From Mesostigma viride (lineage: Eukaryota; Streptophyta; Mesostigmatophyceae; Mesostigmatales; Mesostigmataceae), in contig RPFO01000667.1 in assembly GCA_009746045.1 (NCBI GenBank), positions 5,241,719 through 5,305,718 on the forward strand: DNA of 64,000 nt. The letters run 5' to 3'. Below are positions 30,701-43,559 of the stretch, one piece after another. Below the pieces are notes generated by a model. That model was not told the DNA's origin, made no database searches, and saw nothing but the letters and a program-made list of their open reading frames with translations. Position 1 is the first letter of the stretch. Every line of letters starts with the position of its first letter. Both the position numbers and the translations under genes were made by a program.

Positions 30701-33700
30701 GAACGCGAGAGAGGGCACGCCGGGTGGTCAGCCACCTGGCGTGCCGCTCCAGGGTGATAGTATCACCGGCTTCCCTGGCGGTTCATCCTCTGTGCCGGCC
30801 ACCGGTGACGACGACAGCGGTTCCGTCACGAGCAGTAATTCTGGCGGAAAGGCTGGAGGCCCCAAACGTCTGCCGTCGTTCCTGACGCAGCAGTTCCCGC
30901 CGCCGGGCGCCGAGGTCGCGCCACCTGTCGCCCCAGCCCACATCGCGATCCCCTCGGGCCAGACGATCCTGTACCCGACCCCGGGCGGCGGTGCGATCGA
31001 GCTGCGCCACATGCACGTGGTGCAGCCTGCCGTGGGCGGGGGCTCAGCTCACCCTGATGCTGCCAGTGGTGTCGCTGCAGGCGCTGCAGGGATGCCCTAT
31101 TTTCCTTGGGCCGCTGGAGTCCCGGGGGGCGTTGAGGGTGCCCCGGCGCAGGGCCCAGGGGGCACGTGGGTGGTCCCCATTCCAGGGTTCTCGTTGGGGG
31201 GAGTCGCTGGGAGCGGGTCGATCCCAGGAATGCCGCTGGGCGAGGGTGGGTCGGCACCGCCTAGCGTTGCGGGTGACCAAAACACAGGCAATGCGACGGC
31301 TCGATGGATCGCACCCGGTGAGCAGGTCCCTGCAGGTTACACAGCCCTGGTTTTACCAACGGACGGCCCCCCTGGTGGATGGGGCCCGGAATGGGCTGCA
31401 TTTGCGGCACTCGCGGGGGCGGCTGGTCCTGGTGTGGGCCCAGTTCACCCCGGGTGGCAGCCGATGATGGTTCCCCCAGGGACCACACTGGAGCAATTGA
31501 TGGCTTCAGGGGCAGCTGCCGCAGTACCTCCACCAGAGGCTAAGAAACCGGTACCTCCACCGCCCCCGCCGCCACCTCCACCCCCACCCAAGGACGCGAA
31601 AAAGCCGCCACCCCCGCCGCCCCCGCCGCCGCCACCCGGGAAGAAAGGTCCGCCCCCACCCCCACCCCCGCCGGGCAAGAAAACCCCCCCACCCCCACCC
31701 CCAGGTCTCAAGAAGAAGCCCGCGACGCCGGGGGCCAAGGACAGCCCGACCAAGCCAGAGCCCAAGGCCGAGAGCAAGTCGACGCGGCTCAAGCCGCTCC
31801 ACTGGCAGAAGCTGACCAAGACGGAGCTGGCCGGTGCGGGCAAGACGGGGTCGGTGTGGGAGAAGGCGGCGCAGCTCGGGGACGGGAGTAGTGGCGCGGG
31901 CCAGCTGCACCTGGACCTGATGCAGCTGGAGGCTATGTTCAGCGTCAAGGAGGCGAGTGAGGTGCAGAAGCGGGCGATCAAGAAGCCCGAGCTGGTCTCA
32001 CTCATCGATACCAAGCGCGCGCACAACATCAGCATCCAGCTCTCGGGCGTGCGCATGCCGTTTGCGCAGGTCAAGGTAGGTCGCGTTCTCGTAGTTCTTG
32101 TTGAGTTTCTTTTTGACAGAAATCTACATTTTGTCATACTCCGTCTGGAAATTGGGAAGATAAGATAAGGCGGAATGCTAAAAAAATGGTTTGGGTTGGC
32201 TGCTGTACGAGGCATTGCCGTGGCAACCCTTTGAAGGAGGGGCAGGATGGCCAATTCTATGGCAGAGCAATAACCACTTTCTCTCCCTCCCCTGCTGGAC
32301 ATTAACAAATACAGCTCTTTGCATCATCATTGTCCATTCCCCTCATAGTCTTCCACCCTGTCTTCCCCTTGCTCCCAGTTCTTCCACCTTGCCCCCTCCC
32401 CCCCCCCTTCCCCTCCCAAAATATTCCCCCTCATCTTTGATCAGCCTGGCTTGCCCTCCCCCAGCCAAGCCTGCTGGACATCTAAAGGGTGGTGCATTTT
32501 CCCTCTTTTTTAGTTATCCGACTAGTTTTGCTTTTCCTACCCTGTTTCCACTTGCAACTATGTCATTGCTGCCCCCCACCCCAGCAATGCCTCCTGGACA
32601 TGGATGACGAGGCGCTGTCCTCGGAGCAACTCTCCGCGTTGCACCGCGCGGTGCCCACCAAGGAGGAGGCAGCGCTGCTCAAGGAGTACCTGGCCAGCGG
32701 GCAGCCGGTAGAGAAGCTGGGCACGGTGGAGCGCTACTTTGTGGAGATCATGGGTATCCCAAGGGTGGGCGAGCGCATCGGTGGCCTGCTCTTCCGCCGC
32801 ACGTACAAGGTGGCCTCTGCGAAGCTGCGCGCTGACCTGCAGGCGATGGAGAAGGCGTGCCATGACCTGCAGGTGGGCAGCTGGGTGGCCGACATGGGAG
32901 CTTGGCAAGGCAACCACAACGAGGCGGGGGGTGTGTGTGCTAGGAAAACGGTGCGGAGACACGGGTGTGGGAGGAAGGAAATAAGGGTTCTGACAATCGG
33001 GGGAAATGGGAAATGCAAAAAGGGGAAAAAATGCTGTGTTCGGGGAAATGTACATTCTAATGGGAGAGAGTTGGGAGACTCACCTCACATCGTATTTCTC
33101 AAGGGATTGGGATAGTGAAAGAGGCTGGGCATTCTTAGGAGAAGGTCGTAAGTACTTGGGCAAGGAGTGCCAGTCACTGGGATAGTCGTCATGGCTACCA
33201 GGTTTGTGAGCCCAAAACTTGAAATGGTAGTGGGTAGGTTACCAGTGTGGGACAGATGATAGCAAAATGTACCCACTCAATCCATGTGCTCCTCAAATTA
33301 TTAAAATTTTTGCTCCCAATGCTCCCCCTCTCGCCTTCTCCTCTTCCCCCCCCCCCCCCCCTCTCCACCCCTCCCCCCTCCCCCAGACAAACAAGACGCT
33401 TGTCAAGATCCTGAAGGCCGTGCTGGACGTGGGCAACTATCTCAACGGCGGCACGTTCCGCGGGTCAGCCGTCGGGTTCAAGCTCGACACCCTCCTCAAG
33501 CTCATGGATGTGAAAGGTGCCGATCGCAAGACCTCTCTGCTTCATTTCGTGGTCGGTGAGCTACGCAAGAACGACCGCAAGGGCATCGAGTACCTGTGTG
33601 CGGATCTCGATTCCGTCCAAGCCGCGGCGCGAATGCCGTTAGACCAGCTCCGGACAACCCTCCGGGAGCTCGAGGAAGGGGTGGGGCGGGTGAAGGAAGA

Positions 33701-36700
33701 GATTCTGCATGCGAGCGTCCCCGTCACGGATGCCAGCAGCATGCATGATCGGTTCCGAGACGTCATGGTCCCCTTCTCGGAGGCGGCCGAGGTGGACGTG
33801 GCGGGTTTATCGGAGACGATGACAAGGGTCGGCAACGCGGTGCGCAGCGTGGCGGCCTATTTCGGGGATGATATTGGTGGCCGGGACGGCGCACCGGAGA
33901 AGCCTGCGACTATTTTCAACACGGTCAAGGAGTTTCTGGCGGTGTTTGCCGAGGTGCTGGAGCATATAAAGGCGGTGAATGCGACCAAGAGGAAGGAGGC
34001 GGGGTTACCGCCAGAGTCGCCGCTGCCGCCGAGGGAGGGCCCGTCACCCGCCCCGGGGGACAAGGATAAGGGTAAAGACAGGGCGGGCAAGGAGGGGGAG
34101 GTACAGGAAGGGACTGAAGGAGCTGGGGAACAGAATAAGGGAGCCGAGACCAAGGAGGGTGAAGCAAAGGTCGGTGACAAGGAGGGCGTGGGTGCAGGGA
34201 AGGATGGGGTGGCTAAGGAGGGGGATGGGAAGACGGGTGTCGAGGCCGCAGAGGGGGCTGTCAAGGGGGGCGACGAGGGGAAAAGTGGGGTCACGGACAA
34301 GGAGGGTGAAGAGGGTAAGGCTGATAAACTGGCCGCTCATGCCGATGGCACCACTGTCAAGGAGGCCGGCAAGGAAGAGAAGAGGAGCATGGATGCGGAT
34401 GGCAAGAGGGAGGGCGCCCAGGACGGCGGCAACGAGAACGAGGGTGAGAAGGAGAGAAAGGGCGATAAGGGTGCACACCCCAAGGATGCAAGCAAGGGTA
34501 GTGAGGGGGGTGTTCCATCGGGCAGCAGCCAGGAAGACACGGCCGAGGGAGATGCTGGCAAGAAACAGGTCATGGGTGGCGAGGCAGCCTCTGGAAAGGA
34601 GGAGGGCACGGAGCATGGGAGCAGTGATTCGAAAGAGGCATCAGGCAAGGGAGGCGTGCCAGCTGACAGCCTCGCAGGTGTCGAGGACAAGACAGAGGCC
34701 AGCAAGCTGGTGGATGGTGAACAGCCGAATGGAGTGGATGCCATGGCTGGCCTTGTGGTGGAAAAGGACAGGAAGAAGCCCAGTCACACATCACTCAAGG
34801 AGGACATGGGTAAGGAGTCCAGGGACTTAGATGCCGCAATGAGTGTGGTGGTTACACCCGGCCTGATCATCCCAGCATCACCCGTGACTGGCACTGCGGG
34901 CGCCAAGGATGCAATAGAGGGGTCGGACCCGCTCCCTATGGTCATCACTGCAGGTACAACAACCTCCATGGCGGGCGGCCATGCTGGTGTGCCACACGGG
35001 CCGGATGTGACTGCTGGGCTGGCAGTGGCAGATGCCGGCACAGCAGACGCTGCCACCAGGAGCAGCGGACACCAGCACGTGCCGGGCAGCAGCTATCGCG
35101 GAAATGATGCAGAGGAGGTCGAGGGCAAGAAAATGCCTGGTGATTCTGCCCTTGGTGGCTCAGATTTGATTGGTGATGCAGCGGAGAAAGAATTCGGAGG
35201 CATGAATGCGGTGCCGGCCACAGGTGATGCTGCGGTGGTTGCCCCATCGAAGACAGTCACTGCCAAGGACGCTGCGGGGCAGGATGACTTGTTGGCAGTG
35301 ACAGCATTGCCAGTGGCAGTGACAGCATTGCCGGTGGAGGAGCAGGAAGTGCCTGAGGAACTGCCGGAGGAGGTGGAGGAGGAGCCGGAAAAGTCACCAC
35401 TGCCGTCCATCACCCCCACGGGTCTGACCCGCTCGGCCAGGGACCGCATCATGGCCAAGTCTGGCCGGCCGCTGCAGGTAGAGATTTCGCCAGCTTGGGC
35501 CAATACCCCCATTGGCAAGCGGGCTGATGAAGGCATGAGTCAGCGGGCCAATCATGGCCCCACTGCGGAGTCCGCACCGCTCATGGGTGTGGAGATGTTG
35601 GATTTGACTGCCTCTGCTGGCTCTGAAGATGCCCGCATGATCAGCGTGGTCAGCGCCACGGGTGCCCTAGGTAGGCAGGACTTTGCCCCCTATTCGCCCG
35701 CTGATAACAACCCACCGGCATCTGCCCCTGGGAACCCAGGCGGGGCACCACTTAGCATGGCGGAGGGCTACCCGTCCCCCGCGTCCCCTCAGGCGTTCTG
35801 GCGCGGGATCGAGTGCGCCACCAACTCCCCCAAGAGCAGCGTCATGCTTTCCTCTGCCTCCTCACCTACAACTGCCCTCGGGCCGCTCCCTCTCCCTGGC
35901 ATCAGCCGCATCGCCACGCCCGAGGTGGTCTCTCCGACCGCCGGCGCGGGGGCGACCGCGCGGGCACACGGGGACATGGCCGCGCTGGCATCGCCTGTGG
36001 GCAATTCTGCCGGCGCCACGGCGGGTAATCCTGGCGGTGCGTCAGAGTCAGCGGCGGCGCGCATGGATTACTTTGGCTTTGTGGACAGTGACGAGGGGTC
36101 GCAAGATGGGGCATATGATGCGCAAGCGGGGGCGGAGGGTGGGGTCGGTGATGCACCGATGGGTGTGAGAGATGGGGTGTATGGTGGGGAACCACATTTT
36201 GGGCCGGGTGATGGACCGGAGGATGTGCGGGTGGCTGATAGGGCGGCCGAGGAGACAATCAGCGCCAAAGGCAACGCTAGTGGAAGCGGTGTCGGTCATG
36301 ATAGGAGACTGGATGGTAATGCTAATGAGGGCCGGTCCCGCCGGTTCAGTGCTGAGGTGGCACGTGCCGAAAGAGAGAAAAGTGAGCAGAAAGAGGCGCA
36401 GCAAAGTGCGGGCGCACGCGTCACTCTGGGCCAGGCATGCAGCAAGATTGGGCTGGTCTCCGATGTCAGCCAGCCTGAGGCCTTGCTCCACAGCACAGTC
36501 GGGAAAGGTGCAGCGCCGGCCGACCATGAGGCAGCGGACGCGAGTGGGGGGTTCGGTGCCTCGCCAGGCGCTCTGGTGCCGGCCAGCCCATCGCAGGAGC
36601 TCGAGAGGGCGATGGAGATCGTGGCGGCGATGGCGGCCGCCGCGAAGAAGGTCGGTAGCCCACCCGTCTTGCCTGGTACTGCTTCAAGAACGAGCGTGCC

Positions 36701-39500
36701 AGCATCAATTTTGTCATCAGCAGCAGCATTGTCAGCATCATCATCATCAGCACAGCCACCAACAGTGACAGCAGCAGCACCAGCGAAAGCAACCGCTGTG
36801 CTAGGAATGGCCAAGGGGAAGAGAGAGGCGGCATCCAGAGTGGCCGCCACCGTGCCGTCTGCAAGTCTCACCAAGGGGGCCGGGAAGCAGGGCCGCCACG
36901 TGCCAGACGTCAGCAGCGAAACGGCTGCCAATATCCTCTCCCACCTGGGCATCTCGCGCTTGCTCGGCAGGGGTAAGCCGGCCGTGGGAAATGAGGAGGA
37001 AGAGGAGGGCGGCTTGGGATGGGGCGTCGAGGGTGGTGAGGACGATGATGTCATTGCGGGGCGGATGCTGGTAGAAAGCCAGGGTGATATGGAGGGAGGG
37101 AAGAAACCCACGGGCAAGCCCCAAAAGGCCTCCAAGAGGCATGATGGGGACAGGGATGTTATTGATGATGATGATGAGGAGGAGGTGCTGCGGTCACCAC
37201 CTGCGGAGCGCAGTGCCCTGCAGGCCATGGCGTGGGATGGTGCAAGCATGGCGACCCACAGGGCCAGTCAGCCCAGCGGGGTCGTGGAATCAGCCCGCGT
37301 GCCGGTTGACACGGAGTCGTTGAAACCATTCAGCAGCCAGGTTGAGACAGAGGCGTTGACACCCGCCCGTGTGGGTTGGGGAGATGAGGATAGCGCGTCC
37401 CCCGTTTTTGGGATCTTCCAGGCCGCGGTTGCAGATGGTAGCATGGCTCGGCAGGGCAACCCGGGGCCAAGAGAGCCGGGAGGGGATGCGGCGGAGGCGG
37501 CTCGAAATGGCCCACGTAGGGGCATGGGCGCTACCGCTGGCATCCCTAGTCAAGGGCATGCGGAGCCGCATGACAAGGAGATGCTCGCAGCATCCGTCAC
37601 AGATGCTGTGTCGCAGCAGGCACCACCGCACGTGGGAGACCAGCATAAGCCACAGCGGCTGTGGTGGGAGGGGGGACAGGAGGGTGTGGTGGAGGCAGTA
37701 GATTTGGCAGAAGAGGTGGCGGAGGAGGTGGTGGAGGACGAAGTGCCGGAGGTGTATTCGGACAGTTGGGATGATGCCTCCAGCCCGCATGGCTCACTTG
37801 CTGGTGAGGACGCGGCTGGCGGTAGACAAAGTGAAGAGGACACGTCTAGGGCGGGGATGGAAGCAGAGGTGTCCACACGACCGCACGATGCTGGTTCCCG
37901 CGCCATGGCTGAGTGCAAGGCGAGGGGCACGGAAGAGGTGCAGGATGATTGGGATGATGAGGATCGCAGTGGGGACGAGCCAGGCAGCGCCAGTCCCATT
38001 GGGGGGAGCCGTCCGTTCCCCGCAATCTCTCCTGATGGCCGTGTCATGGGTGGCGACAATGGTGACGCTCTCGGTGGTGCTGACGTCAGCGATGGGCGTG
38101 ACGATCACAGCGACAACAGGGATGCCGACCGCGACAACAAGGGTCCTTTCCATGGTAAGGACCACCAGCCGTCAGATGCGTTTGTTGCAAGGGATGCCGC
38201 CCTGCGGGCCCAGAGTGGCGATTCATCATCATCGCATGGTGAAATTGCGCCATCATCGCGTACCGGTGATGCGGCAGACGTCCGGACTCACTTAACAGCA
38301 GCAAGCTTGCACCGTGATGTGCCCATCGCCCTGGGAGGCCGTGACGGCAGCAAGCATGACCACGGCACAAAGGGGGCACACGTGGCGCCGGCCATGAGGA
38401 CGTTGCCTGGGTTTTGGATGGATGAGGACGAGGGGGAGGAGGATGGTTCAGAGGGGCAGCAGGATATCATGGGAGGGGGAGAGTTGGGAAGCGAGGGCTT
38501 TGGAAGGGACAGTGGCCGCATGCAGGAAGAGGGAGAGATGATGGCAGAGCTGGGTGCGGATTACTATGAGGGTTCTGTCGGTCAGGAGGGCATGCATGCA
38601 CACATGGCCACCCAGCCATGTTTGGAGCCCAGTGCGGCGGACCTCGAGCCAAAGTTAAGGGATGACCCCCGTCATGTTGCTCCTGACAAAGGCGCACTCA
38701 TTCCCGTGGTGGAACCGGGTGTAGCCCCCCGAGAGGAATCCACGGCGTTAGCAGAAGCATTGGGCGCGGCACCCGCTGGGAGCCGGATCGAGAACATGGG
38801 AAACGAGAGCATCTCCCCCAAGGAAGAGCCATCTGGGTCACAGTCATCATCGCCATCGGCTGAATCGTCATGGTCAGGGTCCACATTTCTGCGGGAGACC
38901 AAGATGGAATTGGAGCGGGACGGCCGAACGGGCTTGTCTTCGGAGTCATCGGAGCCATCAGCTGGGTCCGATACCCCGCGCTCGGCTGCTTTTCTCAATG
39001 ACGAGGACGAGGGGGAGGGGGAGCTGGAGGCGGGCCAGGGAGGAGCACCGGCAGGGTCACTTTTGCCCCAGTCGCACTCGCCGTTGAACCTCGGGGAGCA
39101 TGCTGATGTCGGGCCTCGGGAAGGATTGGTGGATTCGCCGGAAGAGAGTGCTGTCCTGCCCTTGGCTGGTCTGGATGAGGACCATGCCACGTGGGAGGAC
39201 GGCGGTGAGGATGATGGAAGTAAACCAGGCGCAGGCGCCCGCTGGCCGGTTGAGGTGTTTGATGAGGAGATGGATGCCGATATGGATGTGAAAGAAAGGG
39301 AGGCAGGCAAGGCAGAGTACATTGGCAAGGGGGATGCGATTGGAAGGGGGGCCACGGGGATTACAGGTTTGGACCATGGGCAGGAGCGAGTGGATTGGGA
39401 GGAAGAAAGGTCTCTGGGCAGCGCAGAGGAGGTTGAAGAGGAGATTGCGGAGGAGATTGAGGAGGATTTGGAGGTCGAGGTTGACTCTGATGCATCTTGA
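21778..39500 (+). CDS. Giant formin with N-terminal RhoGAP-like domain (class III type), about 4,730 residues
   Basis: Formins nucleate and elongate actin filaments. Eight exons join with agreeing phase throughout: 21778-21901, 22184-22273, 22798-22929, 23473-23698, 24197-25897, 26555-32075, 32585-32872, 33387-39500 (stop). Exons 1-4 encode a RhoGAP-like domain (IRRAINYLDST, AADISGLFTSPALPSD, HAVAHLLLAYLEDFDDPLLT, TLARVFGPPLL). Exons 5-6 encode about 1,650 disordered Gly/Ser/Ala-rich residues. FH1, with proline runs of 12, 11 and 8, lies at about 31535-31720. FH2 runs from LKPLHWQKL through GNYLNGGTFRGSAVGFKLDT to about 33990, covering the lasso, knob and post regions. An acidic, disordered tail of about 1,830 residues completes the protein. 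The start is uncertain: ATG 21799 in exon 1, or ATG 21685 in a mini-exon with a 45-base intron. Confidence 0.88.
25919..26096 (+). repeat. Minisatellite GGGTAGCAAAA in formin intron
   Basis: About fifteen imperfect copies of an 10-13 base unit (GGGTAGCAAAAA and variants such as GGGTGTTAAAA) lie just inside intron 5 (25898-26554). The strand is purine-rich, with regularly spaced GGG triplets. Confidence 0.85.
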
Positions 39501-39788
39501 TGTGTGGCATGCCCGGGTAGCCTTTATCTTGCGAAAGCTGATTGCCACGGCTTGCCCGCATAAGCGCTTTTCAATTTATTGTATTTATCACGCATGCGTG
39601 ATGGGTGGGTGGTCATGCCACAAGGGAGATGGAAGTTTACTGTGGGGTATAATTTATTGTCATGCAAGGATTGATCTGCATATACGAATGAAATAAATTA
39701 AATAACATATAATTTATTCGCCATAATTTTAACGTACACGGCTGGTTGTCTCATTGGTACAACATGCATTTCCACCTCCATATTCGAA
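39501..39788. other. Formin 3' flank, no further gene seen
   Basis: AT-rich sequence with several TTTATT and AATAAATTAAATAA stretches (for example 39691-39704) that could serve as polyadenylation signals. No protein-like frame is evident. Confidence 0.5.
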
Positions 39789-39986
39789 TTGAAGGCCCGC
39801 ACCTTCAAAAAGCAGCTCGTAGAGGACATGGGGGGCCTAGCCCTCTCCGTGATTTGGAAGAAGATTATGGACAAGGCCAAGTGGGCCCAGGTCATAGAGG
39901 ACAACAACCCCCCTGCAGTGGGCAAGCCGTTTGCACACGTGGGCGGCATGCTAGACAAGACCCCTAGGGTCACGGGCACCGCATAG
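39789..39986 (+). CDS. Short ORF fragment, unrecognised (possible LINE remnant)
   Basis: The frame encodes 65 residues, starts MKARTFKKQLVEDMGGLALS and ends TPRVTGTA before a TAG stop. It has a charged helix followed by a Gly/Pro-rich end. It lies directly next to the broken edge of the minus-strand LINE at about 40019. The final DKTPR patch loosely recalls the end of the ORF1 proteins here (HKMWTPP), but that is weak. Confidence 0.3.
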   Translation: MKARTFKKQLVEDMGGLALSVIWKKIMDKAKWAQVIEDNNPPAVGKPFAHVGGMLDKTPRVTGTA

Positions 39987-40018
39987 TTATAGGACTATTT
40001 TTTAGATAGCTTAGACTG

Positions 40019-42223
40019 GTAGGATTGCGTGTCAGTACATACGACCACGACGGAAACCCATCTGAGACTCACCCAGGTCCAGCGCGGCGCGGCCGGAGCC
40101 TGTGCAGCATCATGCGCATGAAGACTTTCAGCGCGGCGCTCTGGAGGCAGACACCCCGATAGTTACCGGGGTCAGCGGCAGAGCCCTTCTTGTACAGCAT
40201 GACGCGGATGGCCGTCTCAGTGCCACTCAGCATGCTGCCAGCAGGTGGAGGCTCATCAGAGAGCTCAGGACACGGTTGCAGAACGCCAGCAGAAGCTCCC
40301 TCACCGCCGGGTCAGGGGTCTTCAGCAGCTCAGCCGAGAAAGGTGGTCGGCGCCGACCGCCGCGTCGAACCGCGCAGGCGAGCAAGGGCGTCGTCCAATT
40401 ATTCCTCCAAAGTGAAGGGGTGGACGACGTCGTTGGTCAGGCAAGGCCTGAGCCCTCCTTCAAGGCGGGAACTTGGTAGTCTGCGGCGGAGGAGGGGGGC
40501 GCCGACGGCGGGGGGGCGGCAACATCGAGACGGGGGGCCGTCTCGGGGTGAAGTTGCGGGGCCGGGGGGGGCGCGAGCCCCACCTGTCAAGGAAACATTG
40601 TGGGCCAACCAGCGGTCAAGGCTTACCGGCGCCGTGCCGTCCCCCGTGTGCTCCACCGGGGTGCGCTGCCGCGCCGGCCGCCGAGCCGGTCGAGGTGGTA
40701 CTACATGACCGAGTCCTTGCCCTGGTTGCGAGCTTGGCAGGCCTTGGCCTCCCGCGGCGCGATGCACTGGGCCGCCCTCTGCGTCCTGAGCGTGTGCGTA
40801 GGCCTCCACAAGGGCGGCCTTTCAAGCACCGGTTTCGGCAGCGGGTCCCGGTTACGCTTGAGGCGGTGCCGGGCAGCGCCAAGACCTTGGGGTCCTGGCG
40901 GTAGAGCGGGCCGGGGCGGCGGCGGGGCATGACCGGGAAGGTGCCAGGCCGCTCGCAACAGGGCGCGGGCCGCAAAGCCCGCAAATGGCTGCGTTGGGAG
41001 CACCCTAGCTGGGCCAGCGCGTCGAAATCCGCCTGGGCGTCTAGGGCCTCCAGGTACGCCCATCGGCACCTGATCCGCTCGTGCTCGGCGTCCGTCCAAC
41101 CCTCAGGACCCCCCCGGACCGCGGGCGTAGAGCAGACCAGTCAGGACGGCCGGGCCACTGGGGCGCGGCGCTTGGGGACATGGAACCGGAGCCGAATGGT
41201 CGCGCGCACCATGCAACCGGTGGTCAGAGCACACCGTGGGTGGGTCGAACACTCGGGTATCCAGAACCGAAGTACACCCTGCATGGGCTGCCGTATCACC
41301 ACGTAGTCCAGACAGGCCTGACGGTCGTTAGGGCCCCGAAAAGTGACCAAGTCCTGTGAGGGATGTTGGAAGTGGCAGTTGACAGCCGACCATGTCCCGT
41401 TATCCCGCAAAAAGGCAGAAAACAAGGGGGTGTTGTCGTTAGAAGCCGTGCCGGCAGGCGCAAAGCGACTGCCAGCAGTGCCCACGGTAAGCGTGGCGTT
41501 GGCGTCGAGCAGCATAACCAAGAAGTGGCGGGCCGGGGTGGTCCCCTCAAGGCTATGCAAGTCCTCGAAGAACTTCTGGCGTTCCAACTGAGGTAGACCA
41601 CTACATATGGGGTGCGTAACCCACGGCAACCGTGAGGTGGTGTTTAGACCACCCCTCAGCGGAGGTGAAATATGCCACCATAAGGCGTGGGGTTAGAAAC
41701 TTCAGCCAACGCCATCTTGGCCTGGCGTCCCACTGCCAGCAAAGTAAAAACACCAACCGCCTGCCAGGCGATCAGTGAGGACCGTGCCATGAGGCACCGT
41801 GCGACGATGCTCCTGCACGCCTAGAATAGACACACGATGTGCAATGCAAAAGGCAACAAGCTCCTCCACCCGGTAGCTATGGTCGCCATCTACGAGCAAT
41901 GTGCGTACGTTGAAAGTTGCGAGGGCCAAGCGGATGCCTGCTGGCCCAACATGGGAGAACGACGATGGGAGATGGGGACCTACATGCAGCAGAAGATGCG
42001 GGTGGGGATGGATCGAACGGAGGGGAGGGAGGTGGATGGAATAGTGCTTTAATTTCATCGCATGGAGCTTGTCCTGCAGGCGAAGGATGCGAGCCTGCCG
42101 CCTGCTCTGGGTATTCGGGGATGCTTGCGCAACGCAGAGGCGTAGAAAATCTAGCATGCGTTGTGTATTGCTAATCTGACTGCTGAGAGCTGTCGTTCTA
42201 GCCCGAAATACCGGCACCACCAT
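40019..42223 (-). pseudogene. LINE ORF2: APE-type endonuclease and start of reverse transcriptase, decayed
   Basis: On the minus strand an endonuclease/exonuclease/phosphatase fold is recognisable: LALATFNVRTLLVDGDHSYR and SILGVQEHRR near 42000, LVMLLDANATLTVG near 41500, and the DYVVIRQP and CSTHPRCALT segments near 41270. These give the N, E and D positions expected of a target-nicking enzyme. Further left, broken frames read SSLMSLHLLAACL and MLYKKGSA-type text at 40190-40260, the start of reverse transcriptase (the DP.NYRG motif reads near 40160), and QMGFRRGR at about 40060. The sequence then ends, so most of the reverse transcriptase, including its YxDD site, is absent. Many frameshifts make it non-functional. 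Confidence 0.7.
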
Positions 42224-42469
42224 GTATCTCTGTCAACTAGGTCGATGCATGGGGGTGGAACGGGTGGGACCTTTTAGAGGCTGTCCCCGAAGCCGCCGGG
42301 TTAGCCGCGAGCCGACAAGTAGGGTTGTCTATCTGGAACCACCATGCAGGAGCAGCACGCTGCTTAGGAGACTCCACAAGAGACTCGATCTGCACCCGTG
42401 GTGTTAATCTCAACACCATCAAATAATGCTCCAAAGGTGCCATTCTGGAGCAGACACACCTTCACGCGC

Positions 42470-43559
42470 TTACCGGGTGTCTGCTCCTTCCGAGCCTGCT
42501 GGGCGCCGGGGCTGTTCTACACCTCGCTCCTCGCCTTCAATTGAGCAGGCCTGCGTGTAGTCCTCGTCGAGGCTGAAGCGGGTGGTCTTCAGCAGGTGAC
42601 GTGCTCCCAGCAAAAGTCGTTTATCGTGCATGGATGCCATGGTGACGACGACCAAGCCCAGCGGGCCAGGCAGCCGAATGCATGGCTCGTTCAATAACAA
42701 CTGACGCGGTTGCGGAGCTGCATCACACCCAGGAGCTCCGGGCCTCGCAGCTCCTCGGCCAGGGTGCTTGCGGTCTCGTTTGCTTTTGCATGCTCGCCGG
42801 TCTGAAAGTTCTTGATGGCGATGTTGCGTTGTCTCTGTTGCACCACATTCTGCATGCGAGACAGCAGCGGTAGCAGCAGACTTTGCAGCCTGCTGAATAA
42901 TGGCGGTCAGGTTCTTGCTGGTAACATCTGCGAACGAGGTTGGTTTGGTGGGGGCGGCCAGTGCCGTCTTCAGCGCCAGCAATGAGGCCGTCGTAGCAGC
43001 AGACGCCTCCGCCATGGCCTTGATGTCGCCCTGCACAAACGTTGAAGAGACTGCGTTAGGCTCTGCAATTAACAGCACGGTATCATCGTCCGCGGGGGCT
43101 GGCCTGGCGATGGCTGGCGCCGGCAGCTCGACGAGTTCAGGGCAGCATGAAATATGACATGCAAGTCGGCACTCTTCCAGCGTCCCTAGAGGCCAGGCAT
43201 CCGAAGGAGCCCTCAATCTTCATAACCCTGCCGCTGCGAGGGTTGCGAATCGGTGCGTCGTGTTCGCTACGGAGCTTCAGCACGCGTAGCACGTCTGCAT
43301 CGCTGAGGGCGAGTAAGGCAGCGATGTCGTCCATGCAGGCTCAAGCGCTGTCCCGGCGTGTAGAAGGATGTGGGAATGGTGTCCGGCAAGGAGGATTCAG
43401 CCGCCATTGGGGCCGCTTCCGAAGTCTTGGGTCGCTTGTGAGCGTCGTTCTCGGCGCGGCAACTATGTCGATGGCAATTTTGTTTGCGGCAATTTTGGCA
43501 TCAAGAGATTCGGCGACAGGAGCTGAAGACGATGCGGGGACCTCCATATCTACGTTCAA
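42470..43559 (-). pseudogene. LINE ORF1 of the same element, decayed
   Basis: Three minus frames follow each other: MNVDMEVPASSSAPVAESLD (from 43559), MDDIAALLALSDADVLRVLK (from 43334) and a longer one (43216-42470) with PTKPTSFADVTSKNLTAIIQ, LLLGARHLLKTTRFSLDEDY and a Gln-rich end. FADVTSKNL and the RFSLDED patch correspond to SYADLLRTAT and TWTLDDD of the ORF1 at 2905-3984. Its position 5' of the endonuclease ORF fits a two-ORF LINE. Confidence 0.6.

Noticed and set aside
31445-32308. Antisense Gly-rich frame over FH1
   Set aside because: The poly-Gly is the complement of the poly-Pro codons of FH1.
33979-34830. Arg-rich frame of 283 codons inside the formin tail, and several antisense frames across 26-39 kb
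   Set aside because: They are overlaps of the long, GC-rich formin exons; composition follows from codon bias and no motif is seen.
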